From positions 23,798,834 to 23,862,833 of the forward strand of contig NC_054708.1 of NCBI RefSeq assembly GCF_016097555.1: a DNA stretch of 64,000 nucleotides, in the 5' to 3' direction. The DNA comes from Gigantopelta aegis (lineage: Eukaryota > Mollusca > Gastropoda > Neomphalida > Peltospiridae). The notes under the pieces are model-generated. The model made no database searches. It saw only the letters and a program-made list of their open reading frames with translations, and had not been told where the DNA came from. How positions within the stretch are numbered: the stretch's first letter is position 1; each line of letters starts with the position of its first letter. Of this stretch, positions 52,281 to 62,202 are shown piece after piece. Position numbers and translations under genes: made by a program.

Positions 52281-52756
52281 AGTCTCAAGTGGGGAGGTGG
52301 TGGGGGAGGGGTACAGACATAGTCTCACGTGGGGAGGTGGTGGGGGAGGGGTACAGACATAATCTCAAGTGGGGAGGTGGTGGGGCAGGGGTACAGACAT
52401 AATCTCAAGTGGGGAGGTGGTGTGGGAGGGGTACAGACCTAGTCTCAAGGTGGGAGGTGGTGTGGGAGGGGTACAGACCTAGTTTCAATTTGGAGGTGGT
52501 GAGGGAGGGTACAGACCTAGTCTCAAATTGGGAGGTGGTGAGGGAGGGGTACAGACCTAGTTTCAAGTTGGGAGGTGGTGGGGGAGGGTACATACATAGT
52601 CTCAAGTTGGGAGGTGGTGGGGGAGGGGTACAGACATAGTCTCAAGTGGGGAGGTGGTGGGGGAGGTGTACAGACAGTCTCAAGTTGGGAGGTGGTGGGG
52701 GAGGGTACAGACAAAAGTCTCAAGTGGGGAGGTGGTGGGGGAAGGGTACAGGCCAT
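52281..52756 (+). repeat. G-rich minisatellite, 12 units of about 40 bp
   Basis: The unit is about AGTCTCAAGTGGGGAGGTGG followed by TGGGGGAGGGGTACAGACAT. Twelve units of 38-41 bp run without interruption. Runs of three or more G in each unit make G-quadruplexes on the plus strand plausible. Long open frames on both strands are artefacts of the period. Confidence 0.97.
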
Positions 52757-52911
52757 ATTTTTATCATTATTTATATACATTTGTAGAGTAAGACAAAACC
52801 CCACATTTTCATCCTCAGGTCTGAGGGGTTGGGGTGGGGTTATAAGCCACCCACCTGGCTCCTATTGGCTTGCTATGTACATGTAATGTCACCAGCCTTA
52901 CCTGTAGGTGT
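52757..52911. other. Short spacer
   Basis: Spacer with a G-rich patch near 52820-52850. Confidence 0.35.
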
Positions 52912-53230
52912 GGGGGCAGGATTTAGCTCAGTCAGTTGAGTGCTTGCTCGAGGTGCTTGTGTCACAGGATCGAACCACCTCGGTGGATCTTTCAGCTTAG
53001 TTTTTTTCTTGTTACAACCAGTGCACCACAACTGGACAAATACCGTGGTATGTGCTTTCCTGTCTGTGGGAAAGTACATATAAAAGATCCCTTGTTGCAT
53101 TAGAAAAAAATGTAGTGGGTTTCCTGATGACTATGAGTCTGAATTACCAAATGTTTGCCATCCATCAGCCAATGATTAATTAATTAATTTACTCTAGTAG
53201 TGTTGTTAAACAAGCCAAATTGTTTTTAAC
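52912..53230 (+). repeat. SINE-D with T2 tail and target duplication
   Basis: The clearest SINE-D: GGGGGCAGGATTTAGCTCAG, GTCACAGGATCGAACCACC, TTTTTTTC spacer, CCAGTGCACCACAACTGG, T2 tail. The flanking CTGTAGGTG (9 bp) occurs on both sides. Confidence 0.93.
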
Positions 53231-53307
53231 TGTAGGTGTTCCCAGATGGTTGGCTATCCAATTTTAATTTTTTTTTTACTCTGTAAACCAGTTCTAGTTT
53301 CCATATG

Positions 53308-53501
53308 TACTGTGAAACCCCTCTAAACCTGAGATTCACAGAACCCAATAAAATGTTTGGTATTAGGGATGTCCGGTTTACAGAGGTTCTGTTCTGCACT
53401 GATATTTAATAAGGGACAGTATTAAAAAAAAAACCCACATCAAGTTTGTAGAGATTTCCAGTTTACAGAGGGTCTGGTTGGTTTTAAAGGGTTTCATTGT
53501 A
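53308..53501. mobile_element. MITE family TACAGTGAAACC, copy 4
   Basis: TACTGTGAAACCCCTCTAAA to GGGTTTCATTGTA. More diverged than copies 2 and 3. Confidence 0.8.
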
Positions 53502-53685
53502 TAAGACCCTTTATAGTCATTGGTTAAAAATGTGCTAAGGTGGTGGTCAAGATACCCTTCCTTTTCCAGCCAAATACTAGCCTATCCCATTTTCTCTGTT
53601 AACCCAAAAGACTGTATCCATTCGGACCTAACATTCAGAAACAGTATACCAAATATATTGTGATAGCTGTACGTAGCTATTGCTG

Positions 53686-53790
53686 CATTTAGGTAATGTA
53701 CTGTTAAATCATATGTATTACAATTTGTTGAGTGTCTCTGTGTCTAAATATATGAAGCATTGTGGTATGCTCACTGGTAAGTATGTGCTA
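53686..53790 (+). repeat. Local direct duplicate, copy 1
   Basis: TTAAATC, AATTTGTTGAGTGTCTCTGT and AGCATTGTGGTATGCTCACT recur at 54274-54365 at about 80 percent identity. A SINE-C and a MITE lie between the copies. Confidence 0.7.
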
Positions 53791-53812
53791 GGTGTTGTTT
53801 ATACTTATTTTC

Positions 53813-54072
53813 TTGCTTATAGCCACTTAAGGTTCAAGCACACTGTCATGGACACACACCTCAGTTAGCTGTGCTGTCTGACCAGGACATTGGGTTAGTG
53901 TTTAGTTTGTTAGTACTTAGTGAGAGGGAAGTTGTTGTAGTGACCTTATACCTACCTACCCATTGAGCTGTTAAACACACTCTCTGGGTGGGAGCCGGTA
54001 CAGGGATGCGAACCTGGTTCCTACCAGCCTTAAGTCTTGATGGCTTAACCACTATATCACTGAGGCTGGTTA
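53813..54072 (-). repeat. SINE-C
   Basis: Minus strand: CCAGCCTCAGTGATATAGTG head, AGGTTCGCATCCCTGTACCG, TGGGTAGGTAGGTATAAGG, CAGCTAACTGAGGTGTG. Confidence 0.88.
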
Positions 54073-54090
54073 TCGTGTTCATTTAATGTA

Positions 54091-54272
54091 AGGGGCCGTC
54101 CATAATTTTCAACATTTTCACGAGCATACAAACCGTACGCGGGGGGGAGGGGGTTAAGGGGCTAGCGTACACTTTAAAAAAAAAAAAAAAATGTTGATCT
54201 CATTTGGGGATGTACACTTTTAGTGTACGGTTTGTACGCTCGTAAAAATGTTGAAAATTATGGATGACCCCT
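54091..54272. mobile_element. Hairpin MITE (GGGGCCGTCCATAATTTTC ends)
   Basis: AGGGGCCGTCCATAATTTTC and the inverse GAAAATTATGGATGACCCCT form arms of about 50 bp (through ACAAACCGTACGC). TAA on both sides would suit a Harbinger-type 3-bp target. It holds an A-rich and G-rich centre. Confidence 0.8.
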
Positions 54273-54273
54273 A

Positions 54274-54365
54274 ATGCCCTCTTAAATCTCATTTGCTGTA
54301 ATTTGTTGAATGTGTCTGTGTGTATGTATTCACGTAGCATTGTGGCATGCTCACAGGTAAGTACA
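54274..54365 (+). repeat. Local direct duplicate, copy 2
   Basis: Partner of 53686-53790: TTAAATCTC, AATTTGTTGAATGTGTCTG, AGCATTGTGGCATGCTCAC. Confidence 0.7.
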
Positions 54366-54480
54366 TTGAAGTTCTTACATTGCAGTTTTATCTCGGCACA
54401 CTTCATTTCACATCAATCTTACATGCTGTAACACATGTTGTTCATTATTATAAAGCTTCTCCCAGTTTGGTTTGTTGCAG

Positions 54481-54558
54481 CTGTTTACTTTTGAGTTATT
54501 CATGAACATCTTGGGGGCAAACTTGGAGCATGAAGAAAATGTGACAGGTAGTATGCAG
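54481..54558 (+). CDS. Candidate internal exon, unidentified
   Basis: After a pyrimidine-rich acceptor (CTTCTCCCAGTTTGGTTTGTTGCAG region) the frame LFTFELFMNILGANLEHEEN continues with VTGSMQ to CAG|GTAATG. An alternative donor lies at ACAG|GTAGTA (54547/54548). The composition looks protein-like, and the frame stays open beyond. I cannot name a family. Confidence 0.22.
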
Positions 54559-54679
54559 GTAATGCGGAGAGCCCTAATGCGGTTATGTAACGAGGACAAT
54601 AAGACACTCCTCTGTTGGATTTATGGAGAGTCTGTGACAGGTTTTTATCTAGGCCATTATGATGCAGTTATTAGTCATT

Positions 54680-55230
54680 ATGGGGCGGGACGTAGCCCAG
54701 TGGTAAAGCACTCCCTTGATGTGCAATCAGTCTGGGATCGATCCTTGGAGAGAAAGAGAAAGAGACAGAGAGAGAGAGAGAGAGAAAGACAGAGCGAGAG
54801 AGAGAAAGAGAGAGTGAGATAGAGAGAAAGAGAGACATAGATAGATACAGAGATAGAGACATAGAGAGATAGAGACAGAGAGAGATAGAGATAGAGCTGA
54901 GAGAGAGAGATGGTCTAGGTTCGATCCCTTTCTTAATGCAGCAAGGGATCTTTTATATGCATTTTCCCATAGACAGGAAAGCACATACCACGACCTTTGA
55001 CCAGTTGTGGTGCACTGGTTGAAATGAGAAAAACCCCAATCAGTTGAACAGATCCACTGACGTGGTTTGATCCTGCGACACAAGCACCTCAATCGAGCGC
55101 TCAACCAACTGAGCTAAATCCCACCCTTCCTCTGATGACTACAAGTCATAATTACCAAATGTTTGACATCCAATAGCCGATGATTAATTAATCAATGTGC
55201 TCTAGTGGTGTTATTAAACTAAACTAAATT
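54680..55230. repeat. Composite: SINE-A head, GA tract, inverted SINE-D, forward T2 tail
   Basis: 54680-54746 is a plus-strand A head ending at GGGATCGATCC. 54747-54912 is GAGA/GACAGA simple repeat. 54936-55125 is a minus-strand D core and head (ending GAGCTAAATCCCACCC). 55126-55228 is a plus-strand T2 tail (CCAATAGCCGATGATTAATT, TTATTAAACTAAAC). The last two parts have the twin-priming layout. Confidence 0.8.
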
Positions 55231-55486
55231 TTTGTATGTAGACAAATTATTATAATACACTTGTAAGCAGTACATTAAAGACCTATATTTTCAGATTGCA
55301 TCCTTCACAGGGCCTCTAATAGTTAATTTGTGGGGGCAAAGACTTTAAGCTAGGTGTCTACAAGATAACGAGAATCGGTCCACGGCTTAAGTCCAAGGTA
55401 ATGCACTGGTGTCTACATGTATAGGACTTGTAAATGTCTTCATTTTAATTGGAAGTTCTGTAGCTGCCTTATTTGTATTAAGCAAA
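55231..55486. other. No feature seen
   Basis: AT-rich spacer. Confidence 0.35.
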
Positions 55487-55745
55487 CCATCCTGGGTGGT
55501 TGGTGTAGTGGTTAAGCCATCAGACTTTATAAGATTGGTAGGTACAGGGTTCATATCCCAGTACTGGCTTCCACCCAGAGCGAGTTTCTAATGACTTAGT
55601 GGATAGGTTTAAGGCTACTGTGTACACTTGACTACTCTCTCACTCATAACTAGCACTAACCCATTCTCATGGACATACAGCACAGGTAGTTGCTAAGTTG
55701 AGGTATGGGCCAACCGCAGTGTACTTAAGCTATAATTGACTATAT
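55487..55745 (+). repeat. SINE-C, diverged
   Basis: CATCCTGGGTGGTTGGTGTA head, GGTTCATATCCCAGTACTGG, CTACTCTCTCACTCATAAC, then GTGTACTTAAGCTATAATTG. Confidence 0.85.
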
Positions 55746-55746
55746 G

Positions 55747-55966
55747 TTAAAGTGACATACCCATGTTTTAAAAAACACATGTTCGTCTAAGAAGTAATTG
55801 TTATCGAGACACGCTGTAGTTATTTTTGATGGTATTTCCCTGTTTAAAATTCACAGACTTTAGCTTCTCTCTGTTATAACCACATCCAAATGTGTGTTGC
55901 AGGTTTGTAGATTAACTAAACTTAGTGTCCATTTTTATGGGCTGAAACTAGGGTCTGCACCTTTAA
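55747..55966. mobile_element. TTAA-type MITE, short relative of 23858-24660
   Basis: The right end CTAGGGTCTGCACCTTTAA matches the CTAGGGTGTGTCCCTTTAA end at 24644-24659. The left end TTAAAGTGACATACCCATG is its weaker inverse. Confidence 0.65.
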
Positions 55967-55984
55967 AAAATTACTTGAAAGCAA

Positions 55985-56573
55985 ACCAGCCTAGGTGGCT
56001 CAGTGGTTATACTCTTTGTTTTTAGGACTTGTAAGTGTTGATTTTGTATCCAAATATTGACTTCCGATTTAAACTTACAACTCAATGGGCAGCAGTGCAT
56101 GTATGGTCTGACTTCGTTCTCACTAACCACTAACGTCTTATATTAATTTTTGTTCTTGACCATCAGGACATCGCTCGCTTGATGTGCGGTCTGTCTAGGA
56201 TTGATCCTCATCAGTGGATCCATTGTGCTATTTCTTGTTCCATCCAGTCCACCACGACTGGTATATCAAAGACCATGGTATATGCTATCCTGTCTGTGGG
56301 ATGGTGCATATAAAATATCCCTAGCTACTAATGAAAAAATGCAGCAGGTTTCATCTTTAAGACTATATGTCAAAATTACCAAATGTTTGACGTCCAGTAG
56401 CCGATGATTAATAAATCAATGCGCTCTAGTAGTGTCATTAAACAAAATAAACGTTTTAACTAGAATCTGATATTTGAGCTATGTGCTTAAGACTCTAATC
56501 ATTAAGTTAATTTGTGTCCAGGACAGCATGCTGGAACCTACATGTAAGTTGACAATAAACACGAACATACGAT
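55985..56573 (+). repeat. Old SINE-C interrupted by a SINE-A
   Basis: C-type words before (CCAGCCTAGGTGGCTCAGTGG, CTCACTAACCACTAACG) and after (GTGTCCAGGACAGCATGCTGG, AAACACGAACA) the SINE-A at 56171-56461. Confidence 0.78.
56171..56461 (+). repeat. SINE-A with T2 tail, 5' truncated, nested in SINE-C
   Basis: Begins CGCTCGCTTGATGTGCGGTC, inside the head and after the A box. Core and T2 tail are complete (CCAGTAGCCGATGATTAATA, GTCATTAAACAAAATAAACG). Confidence 0.9.
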
Positions 56574-56626
56574 GTGCCTGCCATACAGACTGCATTGTCA
56601 TGGTCTTTCATGTAAGAATATTATGC

Positions 56627-56924
56627 CAGGGCTTATAGAATTTTTATAAAATCCACTAGCCCTACTTTACTTCAAGTAAATACAATTTTACTAATAGTAA
56701 TATTTGAATATGTCACCTAAAAAGGGCGATAGAGTTTAAAAACACTAAGATTGGGTGGGGGTGGTAGCAGGGCAGGATGTTCATATTTACAAAATATACC
56801 AAAATGCAGTATTTGACAACTTTTTTTTCACTAGCCGTCGAGCATGGCAATAGTAGTTATTTACTAGCCCAACATTGAATATCACTAGCCATAGGAGTGG
56901 GGCTAGCATAATCTAGAAGCCCTG
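56627..56924 (-). mobile_element. MITE family CAGGGCTTCTAGA, copy 4
   Basis: Inverted relative to the other three. The flanks carry a perfect 7-bp direct repeat, ATTATGC (56620-56626 and 56925-56931). One end is CAGGGCTTATAGA, the other TCTAGAAGCCCTG. Confidence 0.93.
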
Positions 56925-56931
56925 ATTATGC

Positions 56932-57589
56932 ATAATTTCCTGCATGTTGGATGTATTTCTCATGTATAGTCCAGTGATACAATGTTGGAAATTAATATGA
57001 AATTATGGGTATGTATCATAGAATGGGTGCATTGTGAAACAATCTTTATTATAAAGCTATTCAAGTTTGTTTTTGTTACTTTCAAAACTGTTAATGAACA
57101 CACATGTCGCTTAATTAATAACAATTAAACTGAATGTTTGAAATTGCTGTAAAACATTTTATTCCATTTTTTATTAGTATACACATGCTGTGGACCTAAT
57201 ATTTATCCGATTTAGACAGGATATATGTTTAGAGGTGTGCATATTAGAAGTGGAAAATTCAGGACCATGAAACTTGGCCGGTTTTAACAAAATTCATGTT
57301 AGTTACGGGTCTGGTTTACCAGTACTGTACATGAATCACCTTTTTAAATATCTATGTTTTTATTGACTTTCTCCTACGCATCAGGATGCACTTGAACACG
57401 CCACCTTTTAGTACCTACCTTGTAGATCTTCCTTTTGTTTGGCAGTGGCTATAAATACCCGGACAAACACGCAGGCTATGTGGGCTGTCTTGCGTATGTT
57501 ATGTGGTGTTTTCCCCAGTAGAACTGGCAAGAAAAATATTTGTACTTTGTAAGCATCATAATGCTGATATTAGTGGTTGTTTACATCTG
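56932..57589. other. No gene seen
   Basis: AT-rich unique sequence without exon signs. Confidence 0.4.
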
Positions 57590-57700
57590 GCCTTGATGGC
57601 AGAATGATTAAGCCACAGGGTTGAGGTTAGTGGGTTTTGACTGTGTATTCCACTACCAGTACCAGCTACAGCTCAGAAGTGAATTCAACAGACATCCGGA
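57590..57700 (+). repeat. SINE-C remnant
   Basis: GGCCTTGATGGCAGAATGAT head and GTACCAGCTACAGCTCAGAAG. The tail is missing. Confidence 0.6.
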
Positions 57701-57814
57701 GAAAAATTATGGGGAGTGATTAATTGCACTCCTAAACTAGATTATGTGGAGCCATTTAAGATCTTACCATGCTGAGCACTGATGTTTAATCCCTTTGTAG
57801 TACTTTCTTTTAAA

Positions 57815-58432
57815 AGGTGGCAGGACCTAGCTCAGTGGTACAGTGCTCACCTACTGGGTGATCGACCTAGGATCGATTCCCGTCTGTGGCCCCATAGGAC
57901 TATTTTTCATTCTAGCCAGTGCTCCACAGCTGGTGTAATAAAGACCGTGGCATGTACTATACTGTCTGTGGGATGGTGCATATAAAAGATCCCTTGCTGC
58001 TAATTGAAAAAGAGTAGCCCATATAATGGCGACAGCAGGTTTCCTCTCTCAATATGTGTGCTCCTTAACCATATGTTTGATGCCATATAACCATAAATAA
58101 AATGTGTTGAGTGTATTGTTACCGGCCTCAGTGGCATCATGGTTAAGCCATCGGACATAAGGCTGGTAGGTACAGGGTTCGCAGCCTGGTACCGGCTCCC
58201 ATGCATAGCAAATTTTAACGACTCAATGGGTTGGTGTAAGACCACTACACCCTCTTCTCTCTCACTAACCACTAACAATTAACAGCTAACCCACTGTCCT
58301 GGACAGACAGCCGGATAGCTGAGGTGTGTGCCCAGGACAGCGTGCTTGAACCTTAATTGAATATAAGCATGAAAGATAAGTTGAAATGAAATGAGTGTAT
58401 TGTTAAATAAAACATTTTCTTCCTTCCTTCTT
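57815..58432 (+). repeat. SINE-A with T1 tail, interrupted by SINE-C
   Basis: GGCAGGACCTAGCTCAGTGG head, GGATCGATTCCC, core and T1 tail. It is cut at GAGTGTATTGTTA and resumes at 58393 with AAATAAAACATTTTC and CCTT repeats. Confidence 0.93.
58122..58392 (+). repeat. SINE-C nested in SINE-A, 13-bp target duplication
   Basis: Complete C copy flanked by GAGTGTATTGTTA (58109-58121 and 58393-58405). The host site is the T1 tail of the SINE-A. Confidence 0.96.
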
Positions 58433-58540
58433 TTAAAAATTCACATGCTAAGGGGAGCTAAACATAAATCTCCTTGAACGTGTCTCAGAGGAGTGATGGG
58501 GAATCGTGCAGAGTGGTAACTCCTCTTAATAAGCAAGGTC

Positions 58541-58953
58541 TGCTTGAACATTAATCTCTTTATGCTTCATATCTGAATATCAGTCTAATGTACCTACAGA
58601 TCTATATATACATGCATCTACTACCTGAGATACGGTATACCACAAGACAAACCCACCTCAGTGGACCCATTGGATTATTTCCCATTCCAACCAGTGCTCC
58701 ACCACAAATAATAATTATATGATATCAAAAGCCATATCATATGGTACCGTATATCTTTGCCTATAAGTCAAAATTTTTTTCACCCAAAAATTATTTTATA
58801 ACTTATAACCCAAAATTATTACCATTTTGGGGATTATTTTACAAGTTTTATTGTTGTATATGTTCATGTGTATGCATGCTGTCATTTTTATGGGTATTTG
58901 GTGTCTTAAGATACAGGTTAGATCTAAAGTCCAAACCAAATTGTTAACAACTA
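58541..58953. other. No gene seen; SINE scrap and a possible element end
   Basis: 58655-58740 has SINE words (CCTCAGTGGACCCATTGG, CCAACCAGTGCTCC). From 58744 TACCGTATATCTTTGCCTAT resembles another TA-flanked MITE end without a visible partner. Confidence 0.4.
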
Positions 58954-59760
58954 CCGTATTTTCCCGTGTATTATGCGCACTTTTTTTCTTCAGAAAATAC
59001 AGGTTAAAAATGGGGGTGCGCACTATACATAGCAATAGAAAAAATATCTTTTAAAAATGTCCAGCGATCACCCATGAAAAATCGCCCATCGGTAGTTTAC
59101 GGTACTTTACAGGTTATTGACAGTGTTCATTACAACGAAACGCCAAAACCCTCTTAAAAATCGCTTTTCACTTGTGATGGTTGTAATAAATGCAAAATAA
59201 ATCTACAAAAGTATCCATACCTCGCCAAAAAGTGCACAAAAATGACAAAACTGGACCGTAAATATTTTTAATTTCCATGAGATTTAATTCGGCCATTTCC
59301 GGCAAACCGGAAATATACCACACTATTATAAATTTTGAAATCTCGCGCATTCACGTTAGCCACGAGAATGAAATGTAATATGCTATATTTTTGTTTTCAT
59401 ATATTTATTAGTCATTTACAGTGTATGGGGTATATAACTTTGTTTTGATTTATGCACGTGTGAGTCTGTGACATGTAAGTACGCAAGTACTAGCCTTTGT
59501 TTAATGTGACATGTAGGTCTATGTACTCAAATACCTAACTTAAGTTTTGTTTCTTGGTTTCTTGAATATACCACTTCTTTCGCTTTTCATTAATTTTGGT
59601 GACGGGGGGAAAGCGGTACATCTTGCATTCACTGTCGATTTTGTGGTTTAAAAAAAGGGTGCGCATTATATTGTGGTGCATGTTTTTTTTCTTGGAATAA
59701 AAGTTCAAAGTGGGGGGTGCGCATTATACACCGGTGCGCATAATACATGGGAAAATACGG
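58954..59760. mobile_element. TA-flanked element, CCGTATTTTCCC ends, about 807 bp
   Basis: CCGTATTTTCCCGTGTATTA on the left and the inverse of TAATACATGGGAAAATACGG on the right, each next to TA (58952-58953, 59761-59762). GTGCGCACTATA and GTGCGCATTATA words near each end add subterminal pairing. TA plus this end suggests a Tc1/mariner/pogo relative. No transposase is encoded. Confidence 0.85.
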
Positions 59761-59879
59761 TACGATAAATTACTCTCCTGTCTTTAATTACCATTAGATT
59801 TTCTCCACTTTTTGTCCAAACATAAATCTTGAAAAAACCATTACAGTGACACAGATTCCACGTATGAGACTGTAATGAT

Positions 59880-60159
59880 GTCACCGATATCGACTTTGTT
59901 GAGATTGCAAAGGGCAAAATACATTTTGCTTGCTTATGGAATACTCTTCAAGAGGGGTGGGTCGATATGACATAATCTAACAATGTCATGACATGCGCTA
60001 AGGTATAACACACTCATCATAATGTCAGATTAATTACGTCACATACTTAGGAGGCTTTCACCCATCTTGAAGAGTATTCCATAAGCAAGCAAAATGGCAG
60101 ACGGCAGAAACTGCACATATTTTTCCCCATGCAATCTCAGCAAAGTCGATATTGGTAAC
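59880..60159. mobile_element. Hairpin MITE (GTYACCRATATCGACTTTG ends)
   Basis: The outer 30 bp pair with about four differences. A second inner pair, GCTTGCTTATGGAATACTCT with its inverse, is perfect over more than 25 bp. The interior contains ATTACGTCACATAC. Confidence 0.85.
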
Positions 60160-60179
60160 ATTCAGCTGTCGTAGCACAT

Positions 60180-60235
60180 GCCCGTCATGGGCACAGGTGT
60201 TGACTTATGCCAGCTCCTCCGTTCAGGACAGAAAT
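60180..60235 (-). repeat. Fragment of the dispersed repeat also seen at 38860-38960
   Basis: Minus strand reads CTGTCCTGAACGGAGGAGCT, then GTCAACACCTGTGCCCATGAC, nearly the same as 38897-38948 on the plus strand. Confidence 0.7.
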
Positions 60236-60737
60236 TAGCAGCAAGAATTTTAATATATCTATATGCACTTTTTCCAGAGACAGGACAGCATGTGCCACAG
60301 TCTTTGATTCAATAGTTAGGACAGAAAATGCCCATAATGATCATGTCGATTATGGGGAATCATTTCTACAACCCACTACACTTCGGGGGGAGGGGGGGGG
60401 ATGATATAGCCCAGTGGTAAAGCACTCGCTTGATGGGTGGCCGATCTGGGATCGATCCCCATCGGTGGGCCCATTGGGCTATTTCTTGTTACAGCCAGTG
60501 CACCATGGCTGGCACATCAACAGCTGTGGTATGTACTACCCTGTCTGTGGTATGGTGCATGTAAAAGATCCCTTGCTGCTAATTGAAAAAGAGTAGCCCA
60601 TGAAGTGGCGACAGCAGGTTTCCTCTCAATATCGCCATATAACCGTAAATAAAATGTGTTGAGTGCATCGTTAAATAAAACATTTCCTTCCTTCACTACA
60701 CTTCAGACAAATGCTCTACCACTGAGCTACATCATAT
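60232..60737 (-). repeat. Old SINE interrupted by a SINE-A
   Basis: Minus strand core (CTCTGGAAAAAGTGCATAT region, GACAGGACAGCATG) on the left, and on the right GCTCTACCACTGAGCTACATC, the head. The SINE-A at 60385-60693 lies between. Confidence 0.72.
60385..60693 (+). repeat. SINE-A with T1 tail, nested, 11-bp target duplication
   Basis: G-rich start, TAGCCCAGTGGTAAAGCACT, GGGATCGATCCCC, core, and T1 tail with a 25-bp deletion. The direct repeat CACTACACTTC lies at 60374-60384 and 60694-60704. Confidence 0.95.
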
Positions 60738-62197
60738 TCATGTCCGTGAAAGAGTGTGCATGAAATAACCTTGATACAAAAATGAGGATCATGTGTGGGG
60801 AAGAAGCAACTTTGATCTTATTCTCAGATATCACAGTTGTCATGCCTTTTGGACACCTATTACTGCTGATTTAAGATCTAAAACAAAACAAAAATGTGCT
60901 GTGGTGTTGTTTAAGCTTCCATTCTATTCCTTTCTCTGTGGGTTATTCTCACCTGCAGTATTAAAATATCCATGTCTGGCAACACAGAAGTCAAACACAG
61001 CTCTTGTTACAACAGTGACATATGGTGATGAGATTTGTGTTTTGCCAGATGGTGCATGGCTGTGTTATTGTGTGTAGAATTCTACTTTATCTCCTCCTGG
61101 GTGTATTGTATACAGCTTCACTTCTATAACTTTGTCACAATTTCCTTTATGGTTTTTGTAGTCTGCTGGGGACACAGCTTGCTATGCTGGAATGCGGAAG
61201 TAGTAGCACTTGGTTTGGCCAAGTTTGGAGGAGATGCAATGTCTAAACATTGTAGGAAAGATAAAATAATGTGGTGATACATATGCTGTGGGAAGGTCTT
61301 TTAACAGCTGGTTCTGTATTCTGTTACTTTATGGTACAACATTAACAAACATTTTTCACCAAAATGGAATATTATTAAAAATCCAGTAGTTCAGTTTTTA
61401 TTTTATTTAATTAAAAAAAATTAATAAAGAAAGAAAGTTGAAATATGCTTGTTCTAGACTTACATGAGCATAAACGAGTGCACATACAAAAGTTTGCAGA
61501 TATGTGAACATGCATCTCTAAGTTTGCACACATGTATGCACCTGCAGACAGACAAATAGACTGACAGAGAGACACACACACACACATGTACATAAATGGA
61601 GAATCTTTGAGGAACGAACTGTGTGTAAACTAATATTCGGAGCAGTCGTTCTATACATAAATCTAGTCTTGAAAGGGTTAATCTTTCTGCCACCTGGAGA
61701 CTGACATCTGACAGCAGAGTCATCAATAAATGTACTCTGCAGGACCGGGTCTGGCTACCAACGAGTGGACATGATGGTAAAATGGGTGTTAAAATGTCAC
61801 CCTTCCGGTCTGCTGGTTTCTGTACACTGTTAAGCCACTGGTGAGATTTACATACTGGAGTGAAAACTTCAAGTTGAGTGGAATTAAAAGTACATGTTTC
61901 ACCACATGCAGAAATATTACTCTGGTATCTCAGAAATGTGAAAGTTGGCAATAAGAATTCATCAAATTTATTTTCATCATATATATGTAATGCGGTGTAC
62001 TATGAAAATATATGTTATATATCTGTAGGGTAGAATTAGAAGCCATAATATTGATACATTTGCAACAGGAAATTGTGCAGTAGGTTCATTGAGGTAGATT
62101 GAGCTGTAGCCTCTTGGCATGAGTGCAGGAATTTTAGCAGGGGGTCTAGACTGTGGCGAGTGTAGTTTATATAGGGTTTGAGACATGCTCCCCCAGA
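60738..62197. other. No recognised gene
   Basis: Mostly unique sequence. It contains a short CA tract (61571-61585) and AT-rich patches. The open frames at 60793-61077 (plus) and 61460-61951 (minus, 163 codons) have no recognisable motif, and part of the latter is simple repeat. I would not call them genes. Confidence 0.4.
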
Positions 62198-62202
62198 AAA
62201 TG

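Larger units (their letters stand above)
57710..58540 (+). repeat. Dispersed GTGATTAATT repeat split by SINEs
   Basis: GGGGAGTGATTAATTGCACT and AGATTATGTGGAGCCATTTA (57715-57765) and, beyond the SINEs, CTCCTTGAACGTGTCTCAG and GGAGTGATGGGG (58470-58501) are the two halves of the family seen whole at 27170-27350. Confidence 0.65.

Noticed and set aside
52405-52886. Overlapping open frames on both strands with Pro/Gly-rich repeats
   Set aside because: They follow the 40-bp minisatellite period and contain no protein family signature.
61460-61951. 163-codon minus-strand open frame
   Set aside because: No domain, no splice or promoter context, and the C-terminal part derives from CA/GACA simple sequence.
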